64,000 bases of DNA from Rhynchopus euleeides (Eukaryota > Euglenozoa > Diplonemea > Diplonemida > Diplonemidae). The stretch is taken from positions 310,001 through 374,000 of the forward strand of contig OY723301.1 of NCBI GenBank assembly GCA_963210315.1. The letters run 5' to 3'. The notes under the pieces were generated by a model that was not told the DNA's origin, did not search any database, and saw only the letters and a program-made list of their open reading frames with translations. Below, piece after piece: positions 42,283 through 53,802 of this stretch. How positions within the stretch are numbered: the first letter of the stretch is position 1; each line of letters starts with the position of its first letter. The position numbers and the translations under genes are program-made.

Positions 42283-43615
42283 GGGGGGGTCATAAGCCCC
42301 CCTAAAAACGTACAAATACCAAAAATTTCAACATACCATCAGAACCGCCCTAATACCTGATCTGACCCGAAAATCCGACCCATACCCCCCCGGAAACCGT
42401 CTGGAGCCCACTTGTGACACCTGATGCGCACTTTTGTGATGATTTTTTGGGGTCCTAAAAAATGTACCTCAGTTTCGTACCTTGCCTTTGTACCTGAACC
42501 ACTCCCGACCGCAATATTTCGTTCTTTGCCTTTTCTGCGGTGGTTCCGGCTCAGGTGGCACGATGTTGCCTCCCCAGTGCCTCGGCAAGGTCTTTCTTGT
42601 ACCTGATTGGTGAGAATGTTGTGTTGTTGCGCCAGCTGAATGAGTTCAGCCACCTTCTGGGTGTAGTACACCACGCAGTCTCAACAGCACGTATGAGAGT
42701 GTACCATGTGAGGACTCAACAAAGTCATTGGATAGGCATCTGCCTGCCGACTCAACCCCCACAGTGCGACCGCAAGATCGTCAGGGATGTCTCAACGCCA
42801 GGGGAATACTCTCCCCTGACGTTGTACAACCCTACTCTTAATCCTCGGGTTCTCTCCTGGAGGCGGTGGTGGCGGGCCCGCAACGCTTCGTACTTCCGGT
42901 ACGGACTGGGGTAGTCTGCCCGGCTGACCCGCTCATCGCTTCCTAGATCATCTGCTGCTCTGGAGCTGCCATCACTCACTGCCCACATCAGTTGGTGTAG
43001 GGGTAGGAGCAGGAGGAGTGGGAGGAGTAGGAGTGCAGGTGACATCTTTCTTGGCCAGCAAGGAACGCCGCTTTTCGCACGTGCGTGCAGTTGATGCACC
43101 ACTGCATATATCTGTCGTCACCACGTCCCACTCGCTCTCCTATGTACCCAGCCCGACGGAGCGCCCGAAATAATGTCGCCTCACGGATGTCGTGTGCCGT
43201 TTTCTTCTGACGCAGGTCTGCCACAACGCTCTCTGCCGGGACCCCGCACATCTCCCGTTTGGCGAGCGTCTTTCGAGCAAGGTACCCCTCTGCAGCAGCA
43301 TCTGACACCTCTGCGAGGCCCTAGGCACACGGCATGTGTTGCTCGGCGTGCTGGGTGAGCGTAGTGATACCCTTTCCTTGCAAAGAACGAAATACTGCGG
43401 TCGGGAGTGGTTCAGGTACAAAGGCAAGGTACGAAACTGAGGTACATTTTTTAGGACCCCAAAAAATCATCACAAAAGTGCGCATCAGGTGTCACAAGTG
43501 GGCTCCAGACGGTTTCCGGGGGGGTATGGGTCGGATTTTCGGGTCAGATCAGGTATTAGGGCGGTTCTGATGGTATGTTGAAAAATGTGGTTTTGTACGG
43601 GCTTATGACCCCCCC
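42283..43615. mobile_element. Foldback element with ~240-bp inverted arms, TA flanks
   Basis: Ends are GGGGGGGTCATAAGCC and its complement, with TA at 42281-42282 and 43616-43617. Arms 42283-42531 and 43379-43615 are near-identical inversions except for a small indel near the tip. The first ten bases, GGGGGGGTCA, equal those of 4822-5969. The centre has short minus-strand frames described below. Its right TA is also the left TA of the MITE at 43618. Confidence 0.7.
42988..43308 (-). pseudogene. Possible transposase helix-turn-helix remnant
   Basis: A 106-aa frame in the foldback centre. KKTAHDIREATLFRALRRAG resembles the second helix-turn-helix of Tc1/mariner transposases, and WCINC with a later CHLH could be a zinc pair. 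No DDE/D domain follows. The call is by motif shape only. Confidence 0.25.
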
Positions 43616-43617
43616 TA

Positions 43618-44067
43618 GGGCAGTGGTGGCAGCGTACGGCCGTACGGTACGCGTACGCGTACGCGTACGCCGTACGCACTTTCTGAAAATCGCGCTGCGT
43701 ACGCGTACGCAGATTTTGCGTACGGCTGGTATTCCAGGTCTCTCAGCACACAGTAGGCCACCCAGCGGGTGGCTGGGCCCTGGCCTTTGCTCTTGCCTTT
43801 CACAGATGGTTCCTTGCCGCGCACGTGGCGAATAACTCGCAACACCTGCAAGTACACCCGCAAGCATACTGCAAAAGGTACCACTTCCGACTGGAAGGCT
43901 CGGAGGCTGCCCCTGGTACACCTGAGTTCGACTGTCGGATTTGGTGTGCGGCCATGGCCGTCTCCTGTGCTCCATAGACTGCCGTACGCAGCGCCGTACG
44001 CGTACGCGTACGCCGTACGCACTTTTTGAAAATCACGCTGCGTACGCGTACGCAGCCACCACTGCCC
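43618..44067. mobile_element. CGTACG-rich MITE, copy B
   Basis: 450 bp with perfect GGGCAGTGGTGGC / GCCACCACTGCCC ends and TA on both sides (43616-43617, 44068-44069). Same internal GTACGC clusters as copy A at 29650-30092, nearly identical throughout, so recently mobile or recently homogenised. Confidence 0.8.
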
Positions 44068-44069
44068 TA

Positions 44070-44973
44070 GGGGGGGGGGTTCTTTTTGGAAGAAGGCCAA
44101 GTTGGTGATTTGTTTTGGTTGACGCTACCACTCACTTGTGCAGCGCTCAAAGCAGGAATCATACGAGTGGTCATGGGAAGAAGAGCCTGGGGGGGGGGGG
44201 GGGGGGGGGTTCAGGGCATTGCCGCAAGAAAGCACAACCCTGCCCCCGCCGGGAGATGCCCGGACTCTGGCGATGCGGGGCAAAGCCCTGACCCTACGTT
44301 AAACCTTCCTCGAGCACCCGATAGCACGTGTTTGATGTGCATCGGCTGTCTGCCAGGTTCAATCTCAGCGGGCTCTGCTGCATGCAGGCATGTGTGTGTG
44401 CACACACTAGGACTCCCCATCCTCCCGGACTCGTATGAAAAAGCAAAAGAGAGGTCGATCATGGCTGCTTCCGTTGTCCTGGCGGTTGAATTGTTGCGGG
44501 TTCAGTTGCACAGGATGTGGAAGTGTAAGGCGGACCGCACAAAACATACAGCGCAAACCATGTCGGTCGAAGTGAGCAGGGGAAACGCACAACATACATG
44601 CCTGTGCACAAAGAACAAGAAAACAAGGAAACAGAAGCACGGCACAATCTCGCTTTAAGGGCCAGCTGTTGCCTGCTGAAGAAGGTGGGCAACTCGTGTC
44701 CACGACGCGCATGCACGCGAAAACTGTGTCGACCTGAGGTGTTCGTTACAAGCTGTTGGCATGCCTCCCAGCCGTAGCACGCTGCTTGCGGTTTTGAAGA
44801 CTTGTTGTGGGCAGAACAATACTGCAGCCACATGGCGATTGTGCTTTATCCAGTTCGTCTCGAAAAGAATGAAACATCAATTGGCCTGTGCCGCAGCGCT
44901 TCGGATGGAACCATGCAAACACACCGCAGAACGCCGGGGTGGGGGGGTGAAGAGTAGAACCATCACTCACAAC
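44070..44973. other. Intergenic downstream of BiP
   Basis: No gene supported. A 19-G run at about 44190-44208, and a G-run at the left edge following the MITE. No inverted partner found for either. Confidence 0.4.
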
Positions 44974-46959
44974 TCACAAGTCAGACTCATCGTCATGGGA
45001 GCTCTGCTTGTAGGCACTGGCAACTATCGGGTTCGTCACCTGCTGCAGCCTCTCCAGCTGCTCGGTGTACTCCGCCTTCTCTGCAGACGGGTTCTCGTCC
45101 AGCCAATCCAGCGCCTCCTTCACGGCGTCGCGGACGGCCTGCTTGTCGTCGTCCCCCAGCTTCCCACCGAGCTTGTCGTCGTCGTCCACCTGGTTCTTCA
45201 GGCTGTACGCAGTGCTCTCCAGCTCGTTCTTCGCTTCCACCCGCGCGCGCACTGCCCGATCCTCGTCGGCAAAGCCAGCCGCCTCCTCCACCATGCGGTC
45301 GATCTCCTCCTGCGATAGGCGCCCCTTGTCGTTCGTGATGGCAAGCTCCTCCTCCGCCCCCGACGCCTCGTCCTTCGCCCCGACCAGCAGGATCCCGTCC
45401 GCGTCGACGTTGAAGGAGACCGCAATCTGCGGGACGCCGCGCGGCGCAGGCGGGATCCCCGACAGATCGAACCTCCCGAGGAGGCGGCAGTCCTTCGTCA
45501 TTGTGCGCTCCCCCTCGAACACCTGGATCCCCACCCGCTCCTGGTTGTCCCGGTGGGTCGAGAAGACCTGCGTCTTGTGCGCTGGCTTCTGGGTGTTCCG
45601 GTCGATCAGCTTCGTCATCACACCGCCCACTGTCTCGAGACCCAGCGACAGCGGCACCACGTCCAGCAGCAGCACCCCCTCCAGGCCCTTGTCGTGGACT
45701 CCAGACATCACGGCTCCCTGCACTGCAGCCCCGTAGGCCACCGCCTCGTCGGGGTTGATGCCGCGGTGCGCCTCCTTGCCGTTGAAGAAGTCCTTCAGCA
45801 GGCCCTGCACCTTGGGGATGCGCGTCGACCCCCCGACCAGCACAATCTCGTCGATGTCCCCCTTCTGCAGCTTCGCGTCTGCCATCACCGCCTTCACCGG
45901 CTTCAGCGTCCCCCGGAACAGGTCCATGTTCAGCTCCTCGAACTTCGAACGTGTCAGCGTGTCGGAGAAGTCGAGCCCCTCGTCCAGCCCCTCCACCTCC
46001 ACACGTGCCGTGGGTGCAGCGGACAGCTGCCGCTTTGCCGACTCGCAAGCTGCGCGCAGCCGGGCAAGCGCCTGAGGGCTCTTCGACACGTCACGCCCGT
46101 GGCGTTCCTTGATCAGCTTCACGTAGTCCTGCACCAGCCGGTTGTCGAAGTCCTCCCCACCCAGGTGCGTGTCCCCGTTCGTCGCCAGCACCTCGAAGAA
46201 CCCATCCTCGATCTGCAGCACCGACACATCGAACGTCCCACCTCCGAGGTCGAACACCAGCACGTTCTTCTCCTCGCCCCCCTCGCGGCTCTTGTCGTCC
46301 AGCCCGTACGCGATGGCGGCCGCCGTCGGTTCGTTGATGACACGTACCACGTTGAGCCCCGCAATCGTCCCCGCATCCTTCGTCGACTGCCGCTGGGCGT
46401 CGGTGAAGTAGGCCGGGACCGTCACCACCGCGTTCCGCACCTCCTGCCCCAGGTACCCCTCTGCGATCCCCTTCATCTTCCCCAGCACCATCGCAGAAAT
46501 CTCCTCCGGCGTGTACTGCCGCTGCTCCCCTCGGTGCTGCAGAGACACCAGCGGCTGCCCGTCCTTCCCCGCCACGATGTCGTACGCCACGTGCTTCCGG
46601 TCCTGCTGCACCGTCGCGTCCGCATACTTCCTCCCGATCAGCCGCTTTACCGCAGCCACCGTGTTCTTCGGGTTCTCCGACATCTGGTTCTTGGCCCCGT
46701 CTCCTACGAGTCTCTCCCCGTCTGTGAAGGCGACGACAGAGGGCGTGATGCGGTTCCCCATCTCGTTGGGGATCACCTCCACCTTCCCGTTCTGCCACAC
46801 CCCCACCACGGAGTACGTTGTCCCGAGGTCGATCCCGATAACAGGGCCTGCGACATGCCCGGCCTCAGCTTTGCCGTCTCCCTCGCCGCCGCCGGCGGCT
46901 GCCACCGACAGCATCCCAAGGGCCCACACGGTGGCAACAAGCGCAGCACGCACAGCCAT
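44974..46959 (-). CDS. BiP: ER-lumen Hsp70 chaperone (BiP/GRP78)
   Basis: 661 aa, usual BiP length, no intron. The ATG at 46959 gives a signal peptide (residues 1-22) followed by an acidic/Gly stretch. The frame stays open 334 codons upstream but without protein character. Hsp70 signatures are intact: [27 protein letters not shown], and [14 protein letters not shown], then the substrate-binding beta domain and helical lid. It folds secretory proteins in the ER with ATP, fitting a window rich in secreted products. The C-terminus is DDESDL rather than the common KDEL/HDEL/SDEL form. Position 1 of the last four is Glu and position 2 Ser, so ER retrieval must accept ESDL or be weak. On the coding strand a T10 tract precedes an AG 60 nt before the start. 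Confidence 0.97.
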   Translation of the reverse strand: MAVRAALVATVWALGMLSVAAAGGGEGDGKAEAGHVAGPVIGIDLGTTYSVVGVWQNGKVEVIPNEMGNRITPSVVAFTDGERLVGDGAKNQMSENPKNTVAAVKRLIGRKYADATVQQDRKHVAYDIVAGKDGQPLVSLQHRGEQRQYTPEEISAMVLGKMKGIAEGYLGQEVRNAVVTVPAYFTDAQRQSTKDAGTIAGLNVVRVINEPTAAAIAYGLDDKSREGGEEKNVLVFDLGGGTFDVSVLQIEDGFFEVLATNGDTHLGGEDFDNRLVQDYVKLIKERHGRDVSKSPQALARLRAACESAKRQLSAAPTARVEVEGLDEGLDFSDTLTRSKFEELNMDLFRGTLKPVKAVMADAKLQKGDIDEIVLVGGSTRIPKVQGLLKDFFNGKEAHRGINPDEAVAYGAAVQGAVMSGVHDKGLEGVLLLDVVPLSLGLETVGGVMTKLIDRNTQKPAHKTQVFSTHRDNQERVGIQVFEGERTMTKDCRLLGRFDLSGIPPAPRGVPQIAVSFNVDADGILLVGAKDEASGAEEELAITNDKGRLSQEEIDRMVEEAAGFADEDRAVRARVEAKNELESTAYSLKNQVDDDDKLGGKLGDDDKQAVRDAVKEALDWLDENPSAEKAEYTEQLERLQQVTNPIVASAYKQSSHDDESDL

Positions 46960-48500
46960 CACAGATGCTGTATGAGGCAGTGATTCCCGGCGGGGATGTG
47001 TATGTGTGGGCTGGCGGTCTTTCACACGGCAATAAAAAAAAAACCTGGACACAGGGAGATGGAGTGGGAGCCATGCGATAGGCGATCTTCTGTGGAAATG
47101 AACTGAGAATTCACGACAGCAGAAATAGACACTTGGCGGCAAGCGAGGGCGCGGGGGCGACCAGTCTCTCCACTTCCGCTCACACTCTTCTCGCTTTGCC
47201 GCTGTCATCAGCTGGTGCAGCGGTGCCGACAGCCTCCTGTGCAGGTGTGCGGATCGGGCCGGGAACCACGCCTGATGGCGTCTGCCCACACGGAAGGCCT
47301 TCTGCGCTGTCCTGCGGTTCAGGGGATCCTCGGATGTTGCACAGAGAAGAAGAAGAAGAAGGGTTGAGAGGCATATGAGTGTGTTCCTTTGTTGGTGTTC
47401 TGTTATAAAAGAGCATTCCTGGGCTGCGTTGGGTTTGGCAAACACGCCAGAGGTCGCATACCTCAAGAAGGTTGTGGTGTGTTTAAAGAGAGGGGGGAAG
47501 AACAAGAGAGTGTGGCACTGGGCTCCGAGTGGGGTGAGGCCAGGTGGCAGAGCCGGGAAGCGAATCCCGGCAACACACAGGGAGGGGCGGTGGTGGTGGT
47601 GGTGGTGGTATAGCAGTGGCCAGGCAAAGAAAAGCAAACAACGAAGTTTGATGAGAGGCGAACAGTGCAGCCACTGGAAGCAAAAACGAAAAAGGCTCAA
47701 AAAAAAACAAACAAAATACAGCAGCAGTCTCTTGAGTCTTACACATGAATCAGTTTGGAAAGCGTAGGTGGCACCTGGTAGGGGCAAGCCAGTAACCTGC
47801 CTTTCAAGCCCATGGCTAGCGCACGCCAGGTAAACACCCACAGACGTACTTCTTCCGCTTGGCAGTGTCAATACCCTGTCCAGCAGCAGTATCACAGGTC
47901 CGACCTTTTGTTGAGCGCGCGCTTGTGTCGAAGTCGTGTCGAGTCCCCGTGGAGTTGGCATGAAGGTGCTCCTAAAGATCCAGTCGTACGATTTCCTTTA
48001 TTCGTCACTGTTCCAAAGTACACTCCCCAATCAATCAGGCCAGCGGAGAGACGACTTCGTCCAGGAACCCGCCGCACAACTCCAGCTGCCATGCCCACAC
48101 CACCAGGGCATTCGCATGCCTGCGCGGCGGGAGAAACAACAGGGGATCCTTAACAGGATCACGCACAGTGGCAACGAAAGGCACAACGATAATATGATTA
48201 TCGCTGACGCACACCCGCTCCCAAAAGGGGCCCCCACGAGAGTGTGGGGAAAGAGCATATCGGCTGTACACGAGCCTATTTATCAGCAGAAAAGAAAGAA
48301 ACAGGGAGACGGCACGGATGGATTGGTGAATGAAGCCATCCCCCCTGCCAGCCCTCCTTTGTGGGTGCGACCTAACGAAAGGGCGCCCCCTCGCCGAGGG
48401 CCAGCTGTGGGGTGGGTCGTGGTGATGAAGAACGGCCATGTCCAGTGAAGCACAAGAGAGGGCACCGTCGGCAGTGTCGATCGAGTATGGCAATGGGCCA
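46960..48500. other. Intergenic upstream of BiP
   Basis: No separate gene seen. A GGT trinucleotide run of about eight units at 47587-47610 (ACC on the coding strand). Around 47965-48000 a GTCGTACGA-type word resembles one near 16290. Confidence 0.4.
47019..47043 (-). promoter_or_regulatory. Candidate splice acceptor of BiP
   Basis: The minus strand has ten T (47043-47034), then ATTGCCGTGTGAAAG, placing an AG about 60 nt before the ATG. Form and distance suit a trans-splice acceptor. Confidence 0.35.
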
Positions 48501-51497
48501 CTACACGAACACCTTGAGGCCGTGGCCATCGGGGCACTTGCCGTAGCAGCAGGGTGCGCCGCTGCGTGTCGTGCCACACTTGGAGGGTGCGGATGCGGCA
48601 CTGGAGGGGCACGCGTTCTTCTTCCCGTTGGCGAGTGAGCACCACACCAGCTCGAACTGGCTGCCTGTGGGGCGGGACGCGTCGTACGCCACCTCCACGT
48701 AGTGAGCGTGTGCCGTGTCTGTGGAGGACGTGACGCGCACGCTGCTCCGCTGCCCCGTCTGCAGCGCGTTCATGTCGTTGGGGCTGACGGTCAGCCTGTG
48801 GTCGTGCCCCGACCCCGACGTCAGCAGCAGCTCCTGCCCGTACGCCGCGGCGCGGGTCTCGGAGATGATGTTGGCAATCTCCGGCACGGTGTCCTTCCCC
48901 ACCACCAGCTCCTGCACCGCCTTCACCTCCTTCCACGTGGTGGACCCGTGCTCGTGCACAGGCATGATCGGGTAACGCTGCCGCACCCGCCCCACACCCT
49001 CGATCTCCGGGAACAGCAGCCAGTGCCCCGACGCACGCACGGCACGCGCCGTCCCCTCCTTGTCTTTCACAAAGGTCACCCCGCCCGACGTGTCCGCAGC
49101 GTCCACGTCCGTGCGGTCCTGGAAGAATTCGGCAGGGGTGCGGTAGTAGTTCCTGCGGTTAGTGCCGCGGAACGCAGTCTTCGCGGTCTTCCCGTTCGCC
49201 CCGTTGTTGGCCACGTCCCCCTCCCCGTCCTCCCCCCGTGCGAAGTACTGGATGTTGTAGGGGTTCCAGTTCGTCAGCGGGGTGGTGTAGATCACCTCCA
49301 GCGGGACGGCGTACGACCACCGCTGCGTCCAGCACTTCTTGTACCTGCACCGCCGCTTCGCCCACACGCACTGCGCCCCGGACGCGTCCCCGCTCACCTC
49401 GTCGGCACCCCACCCTGCGTGCTCGCCACACGCCGCCTGCGACTTCAGCGACCGGCACACCCCCACACGCTCCTTGTCGGCCGCGTCTGCGTCCTGGCTG
49501 GAGGTGAAGTCGACGCATGCCTTCTGGGGGCTGATGCGCTTGTGCGTTGTCTGTGCTGCGAACAGCAGGTCGTTGTATGAGCGCTGCTGCTTCGTCTGCC
49601 CCATTGCGTCGTTCTCGAACAGCGAGTAGTACCGCGAGTAGCGTGCCGTGTTCAGCGGCCCGCTGGCGTTGTACGTCCCTGTAAGGGGGCCGAACGACCG
49701 GTCCTCCAGGTACCCGTGCGGGCCCTCGAACCCAGGTGCGTGCTCCATCAGCTGGTCCATGAACTCAACCTTCGTGTTCGACTTCGGCCACGCCGCCTTG
49801 TCCGAGTACTTCTCCCGCAGCGTCGGGTTCAGCTCGAACAGCGCCTTCGTCGTCTTGGCGAGTGCCTCCTTTGTGGCGGGGCGCGACTGCTTCATCTGTT
49901 GGTGCAGGTTGCTCGACACGCGGAACCGCTTCGTCGACACCGTCTCCGCGATCGGCACACACGAGATGCGGTAGAACCACTGACCGATGCGCGGCTCGAA
50001 CACCTCCCCGCTCGCCTCGCGGATGGCGCGGAACGCCGTCGGCAGGTACGGCAGGTTCTCCAGCAGCGACTTCCGCCCGTTGTTGAACAGGAAGTTCGTC
50101 TTGTCGTTCAGGTCCTCCCACGTGTCCGCGTCGATGTGGTGCCGATCAGACGCAAACGGCTCCGACACGTCCTCCTCTGCCTCCGTCCACGCCCCCTCCA
50201 GGTAGCACAGGTTGGGCTTGAAGTACTTGTCGTAGTCCGCACGGATCGACTTGTCCTGCAGGTGGAAGGCGCGGAAGTACTCGCGCATCTCCGCCACCTG
50301 CTGTGCGATGCTCCCCCGCACGCTCGGGGGGACAGGCGGGAACTCGATCTCGCTTGTCTTCGGGGGGAAGCTCTCGGTGTACTGCGCTGCCGTCAGCTCC
50401 CTGCTCGGCTGCACCAGCGAGTAGTCGTTGTGGCGCGTCGTGAATTGCACCCCGTTCAGCACGGCCCCAAACTCCCCCAGCCCGATGGTGTACTTCAGGT
50501 TCGCGTGGTTGTGTGCGTTGGCAGGGCCAGACCTGGCAAAACTCGCCTGACGGTATGCGTCAGTCCCCTGCCCGAAGGCACGCACCACCGTCAACCCGCT
50601 GTTCCCCTCTGCACGCACACGCTCCTGCATCCGGTTCTCGTACGCGATGAGCTGCCGTGTCACCGCCCCCACAGCCCCTTTCAGGCGCTGCACTGCCTGG
50701 CTCTCTCCCGCAGTGTTCCCTGTGCCTGTGCCTGTGCCTGCTGGCGTGTCCGTTGCTGTGCCTGCAGCCTTGACCGCTGCCAGGTCCTCCCGCAGGGAGG
50801 CCACCGCATCCTGCAGGGCTGTGACGTCTGCGCGCAGCTGCTCCACCGCCGCGTCACCACCACCCGCTGGGGGCGGGGTGCCTGGGGGCGTCGGGGCGGG
50901 CACAGGCACACCCGTGCCCATCCTCCCGCACCCGCAGTGCGCCAGGCGCGCGGCCGGCACCACCTCCTTCTCCGCACCCGGCTGCGTCCAGCTCAGCTTC
51001 AGCCCGGCACCGCCACCCCTGCTGAAGTGCCATACCTCCAGCACGTGCCTGCCACGGGTCAGCTGCAGGGGGGCGCTGGACTTCTCCGTCATCCTGTGCA
51101 CCCCGTTGTGGTCCACCACAATCTTCCCATCCAGCAGAAGACGCGACCCGTCATCGGACGCCAGGTGCAGCACGTACGCCCCGTCCTTCGGGATGTAGAT
51201 GAAGCCGTGGTGAACGTCGGCGTAGTGCGAACGCATGACTGAGGGCAACCCTGCCCATGCCATGTTGGTGGGGCCCTGCGCAAGGTTGGGCACAACACGC
51301 TCCGCCCGCCCGTTGTAGCTGCTCCGCAGGACTTCCGCACGGGGCAAGCCCTGCAGGCCGCGCGTCAGCACGTTCCTCCAGAACGTCCCGTGCAGCCCGG
51401 CACGCACCCTCGAGCACCCGCACTCATCCGACACGACATCCGCACCTGCCACTGCCACGCCCAGCAGGGCCAGCACACTGAGCTGCCTCCCTATCAT
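48501..51497 (-). CDS. Secreted PA14-domain protein with large unassigned domain
   Basis: 998 aa. Signal peptide at 1-18 (MIGRQLSVLALLGVAVAGAD). Residues about 35-185 are a PA14 domain, with the core HGFIYIPKDGAYVLHLASDD and GSRLLLDG, a beta-barrel that often binds glycans. A Pro/Gly linker (205-225), a short heptad stretch (225-255) and a Ser/Thr-poor alpha/beta region of about 600 residues follow. That region has several WY/FY motifs and a Cys cluster (CRSLKSQAACGEHAGW). The end is Cys-rich (CGTTRSGAPCCYGKCPDGHG). No membrane anchor. I do not recognise the large domain. Gene order puts it next to two more PA14 genes, so an extracellular recognition role is likely. Confidence 0.85.
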   Translation of the reverse strand: MIGRQLSVLALLGVAVAGADVVSDECGCSRVRAGLHGTFWRNVLTRGLQGLPRAEVLRSSYNGRAERVVPNLAQGPTNMAWAGLPSVMRSHYADVHHGFIYIPKDGAYVLHLASDDGSRLLLDGKIVVDHNGVHRMTEKSSAPLQLTRGRHVLEVWHFSRGGGAGLKLSWTQPGAEKEVVPAARLAHCGCGRMGTGVPVPAPTPPGTPPPAGGGDAAVEQLRADVTALQDAVASLREDLAAVKAAGTATDTPAGTGTGTGNTAGESQAVQRLKGAVGAVTRQLIAYENRMQERVRAEGNSGLTVVRAFGQGTDAYRQASFARSGPANAHNHANLKYTIGLGEFGAVLNGVQFTTRHNDYSLVQPSRELTAAQYTESFPPKTSEIEFPPVPPSVRGSIAQQVAEMREYFRAFHLQDKSIRADYDKYFKPNLCYLEGAWTEAEEDVSEPFASDRHHIDADTWEDLNDKTNFLFNNGRKSLLENLPYLPTAFRAIREASGEVFEPRIGQWFYRISCVPIAETVSTKRFRVSSNLHQQMKQSRPATKEALAKTTKALFELNPTLREKYSDKAAWPKSNTKVEFMDQLMEHAPGFEGPHGYLEDRSFGPLTGTYNASGPLNTARYSRYYSLFENDAMGQTKQQRSYNDLLFAAQTTHKRISPQKACVDFTSSQDADAADKERVGVCRSLKSQAACGEHAGWGADEVSGDASGAQCVWAKRRCRYKKCWTQRWSYAVPLEVIYTTPLTNWNPYNIQYFARGEDGEGDVANNGANGKTAKTAFRGTNRRNYYRTPAEFFQDRTDVDAADTSGGVTFVKDKEGTARAVRASGHWLLFPEIEGVGRVRQRYPIMPVHEHGSTTWKEVKAVQELVVGKDTVPEIANIISETRAAAYGQELLLTSGSGHDHRLTVSPNDMNALQTGQRSSVRVTSSTDTAHAHYVEVAYDASRPTGSQFELVWCSLANGKKNACPSSAASAPSKCGTTRSGAPCCYGKCPDGHGLKVFV

Positions 51498-53802
51498 ATG
51501 ACGATACTCGCTCTTCGCGCCCTTCCTCGGGTGGATGTGTCCTGGATCTGGCAGTGAGTTGGGTGGATTGACTCTACGGGGAAGTGTGTGTGATTGTGTA
51601 CACCAACACCCCTCTGCCGTGCACGCAACCCTGAAGCCTCCACAGAGGAACCCTCAGGAGGCGGGGGTGGGAGTGACGGGAATGGGCTGCACGGGCAGAC
51701 TTGTTGGGCCTCAGCATGATCCGGGAGGGGGGAGGGGGAGGGGTAGCGCAAACCCTCCTCCTTTACCCACCCCACCCCCCTCCCCTCCCCTCCCCTCCCC
51801 CCAAGTGACAGCGTCCTGAAAGAAATGGCTGCGCACCCTCCACCGATGCCAGTGGGCAAACGGGAGGCCACCACAGGTGGGGAGGGGGGGGCATAGGGAA
51901 GTAGAACAAAAAGTAAAAGGTATGGCTGGCCTCCCTTCACTCGAGGACATGTGGGAGAGGTGGGTGGGTGGGTGGGTGGGTGTATTAACGCCGAGAAACA
52001 GTTGACCTCCGTTCGCTGGTTATTGCAGGAGAGCTGCACATGTGTCGGGCAGGGCAAAACTTAGCCGGGGAAATAGGGGAGATATGTATCGCAATTTTTG
52101 AAGAACAGGGTGAACCGGGATGAAAAAGCAACCGTGATTCTGTCCTTCTTGATGCCACTGCGCGCTTCCACCTGGATCGTGCCTTTATGTCGGGTGTGAA
52201 AATGCAGTAGTGTGTAAGTGAAAAACAGGAGAAAGAGAGAAGGGGGGGAGGGGAGGGGGGCGAGGGAGTTCGCAGGAATCGCCGCTAGTTGGGGGGGTCA
52301 CGCTACCAGTCACACGCTCGTCACAGCTCAGTCGGTCGGTGAGGGGAAGCGGGTGATGCTGCTCACCGTTTTCTCACTCAGTCACGCCTTGGGTAGCGAG
52401 GGGCCCCAATTGCGCGCCAAACAAAAGAAATTCCCAAGGCTTCCGCACACGAGGGCAAAACGAGGGCGCAACTCTGACAAAAGTAATACTATGCAGAGCC
52501 GGCCTCCCCTTCATTCGTCCTGTAGGGGGTGTGTCCGAGATCCCGTGGCAGCCTGCGGCCTGCATTTGCATTGTGTCAGGAAGTGCAGTGTATTTTTGGG
52601 TCCCCTTCGCTTAGAAGAAAGGCAGGAAAGTGAGCTGCCTCACAGAGTAGCAGACACACCGACACAGTTTGCATTGGCTCCAATTATGCCTCACACATCA
52701 CTGGAGCCGATCTGATAACAAGGTTTCTGCGCGTTCCGAGCAGAGCTACCGAGCTACCCTACTGGCTAGTGACTCGCGGGAAATCCGCGGGTAGGTGCGA
52801 ATCACCAAACTTATACAAAGAGAACCCGCCACTGGCGTCCAATCTGACAACAACGGTCGCAGGTCAGCAAGGGGAACGCGTGGACAAAGAAATGAATGTC
52901 AAGGATGCCCAAGTAACGCTCCAGCAGTGGAAGGTGACAAGGGCGACAAGGTGGTGCCATAATGGGTGCCAAGAACGCAGGAAGAAGACTGGCCTCCTCG
53001 GCACAGAGGAGAAGAATATCAGAAAACACCCTCACCAAGGCATGCCGGGTATTCACACTCACAGGGCACGTGAAGCTGTGCGTTTAGCGGAAGTCGCACC
53101 GAGGTGACACACCAGGGGAGGGGAAACAAGAAATCAAATACCCAACGATCCGCAAAGGGCGCAGTGTTTCAGGCACCTGTGACCTGAAGAACAAATCGGA
53201 CTGGTGTGGAGGTGACACAGGCGAGCACGGCGGTCAGAGGAAGACACATTTGTGGGACTGCAGACCCACGCGCTGCCCACCCCATCCGATCTCAGGGGTG
53301 GGACACAACACGGGCGGCAAAGCTCCAGCAAAAGGCACATCCTCCGCAGAAGTCTGAAGCGAACAGTCAACAAGGCTGTCGATTCACGACGCTACAGGGA
53401 GACAGGTGTCAGTTGGTATGAGGTGAAGCCTTCTCAGGTCCGGTAAGTAGGATCGTGACACACCTTCGCATGGAGGTGCCAGGTCTCAGTCACGGAGGAC
53501 AGCGTTGCGAAATGTGGACAAGGGAAAGCAGTACGCATAGGCGGGTGAGGTGGTGGTGGTGTAGGTTGAATCGCAAAAGACGGAGACAGAAGAAAGACTA
53601 CGAAGGAAACAGCAAGAAAGCAGAAACACCGACAAAAAAGTAGACGGGTGCAACAGGGGAGGGAGGGTGAAGCGGCATGGGCTGCCAGGCACAGACACTG
53701 CGGGCGGACCACAGCGCCATGTAAAACCAACTCTTCTCAGCCACGCACAGCGTATCCCAAAAAGCAAGAAAGGCAAGGGATGGGTGGAGAGTGCAGCACG
53801 TC
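51498..53802. other. Gene-free region between PA14 genes
   Basis: No coding region supported. A CCCCTCC-type run at 51770-51800 and a GTGG microsatellite at 51957-51983. The last 75 bp (53730-53802) are repeated downstream of the next paralog (59093-59165). A weak tRNA-like patch near 52770-52820 was rejected. Confidence 0.45.

Noticed and set aside
44974-47961. 995-aa version of BiP
   Set aside because: The upstream 334 codons are leader sequence without protein character, and a signal peptide starts at 46959.
52740-52830. tRNA-like patch with a GGTGCGAATCACC B-box-like word and a CGCGG/CCGCG stem
   Set aside because: No acceptor or D stem pairs, and the anticodon loop lacks the conserved T33. 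At most a decayed SINE head.
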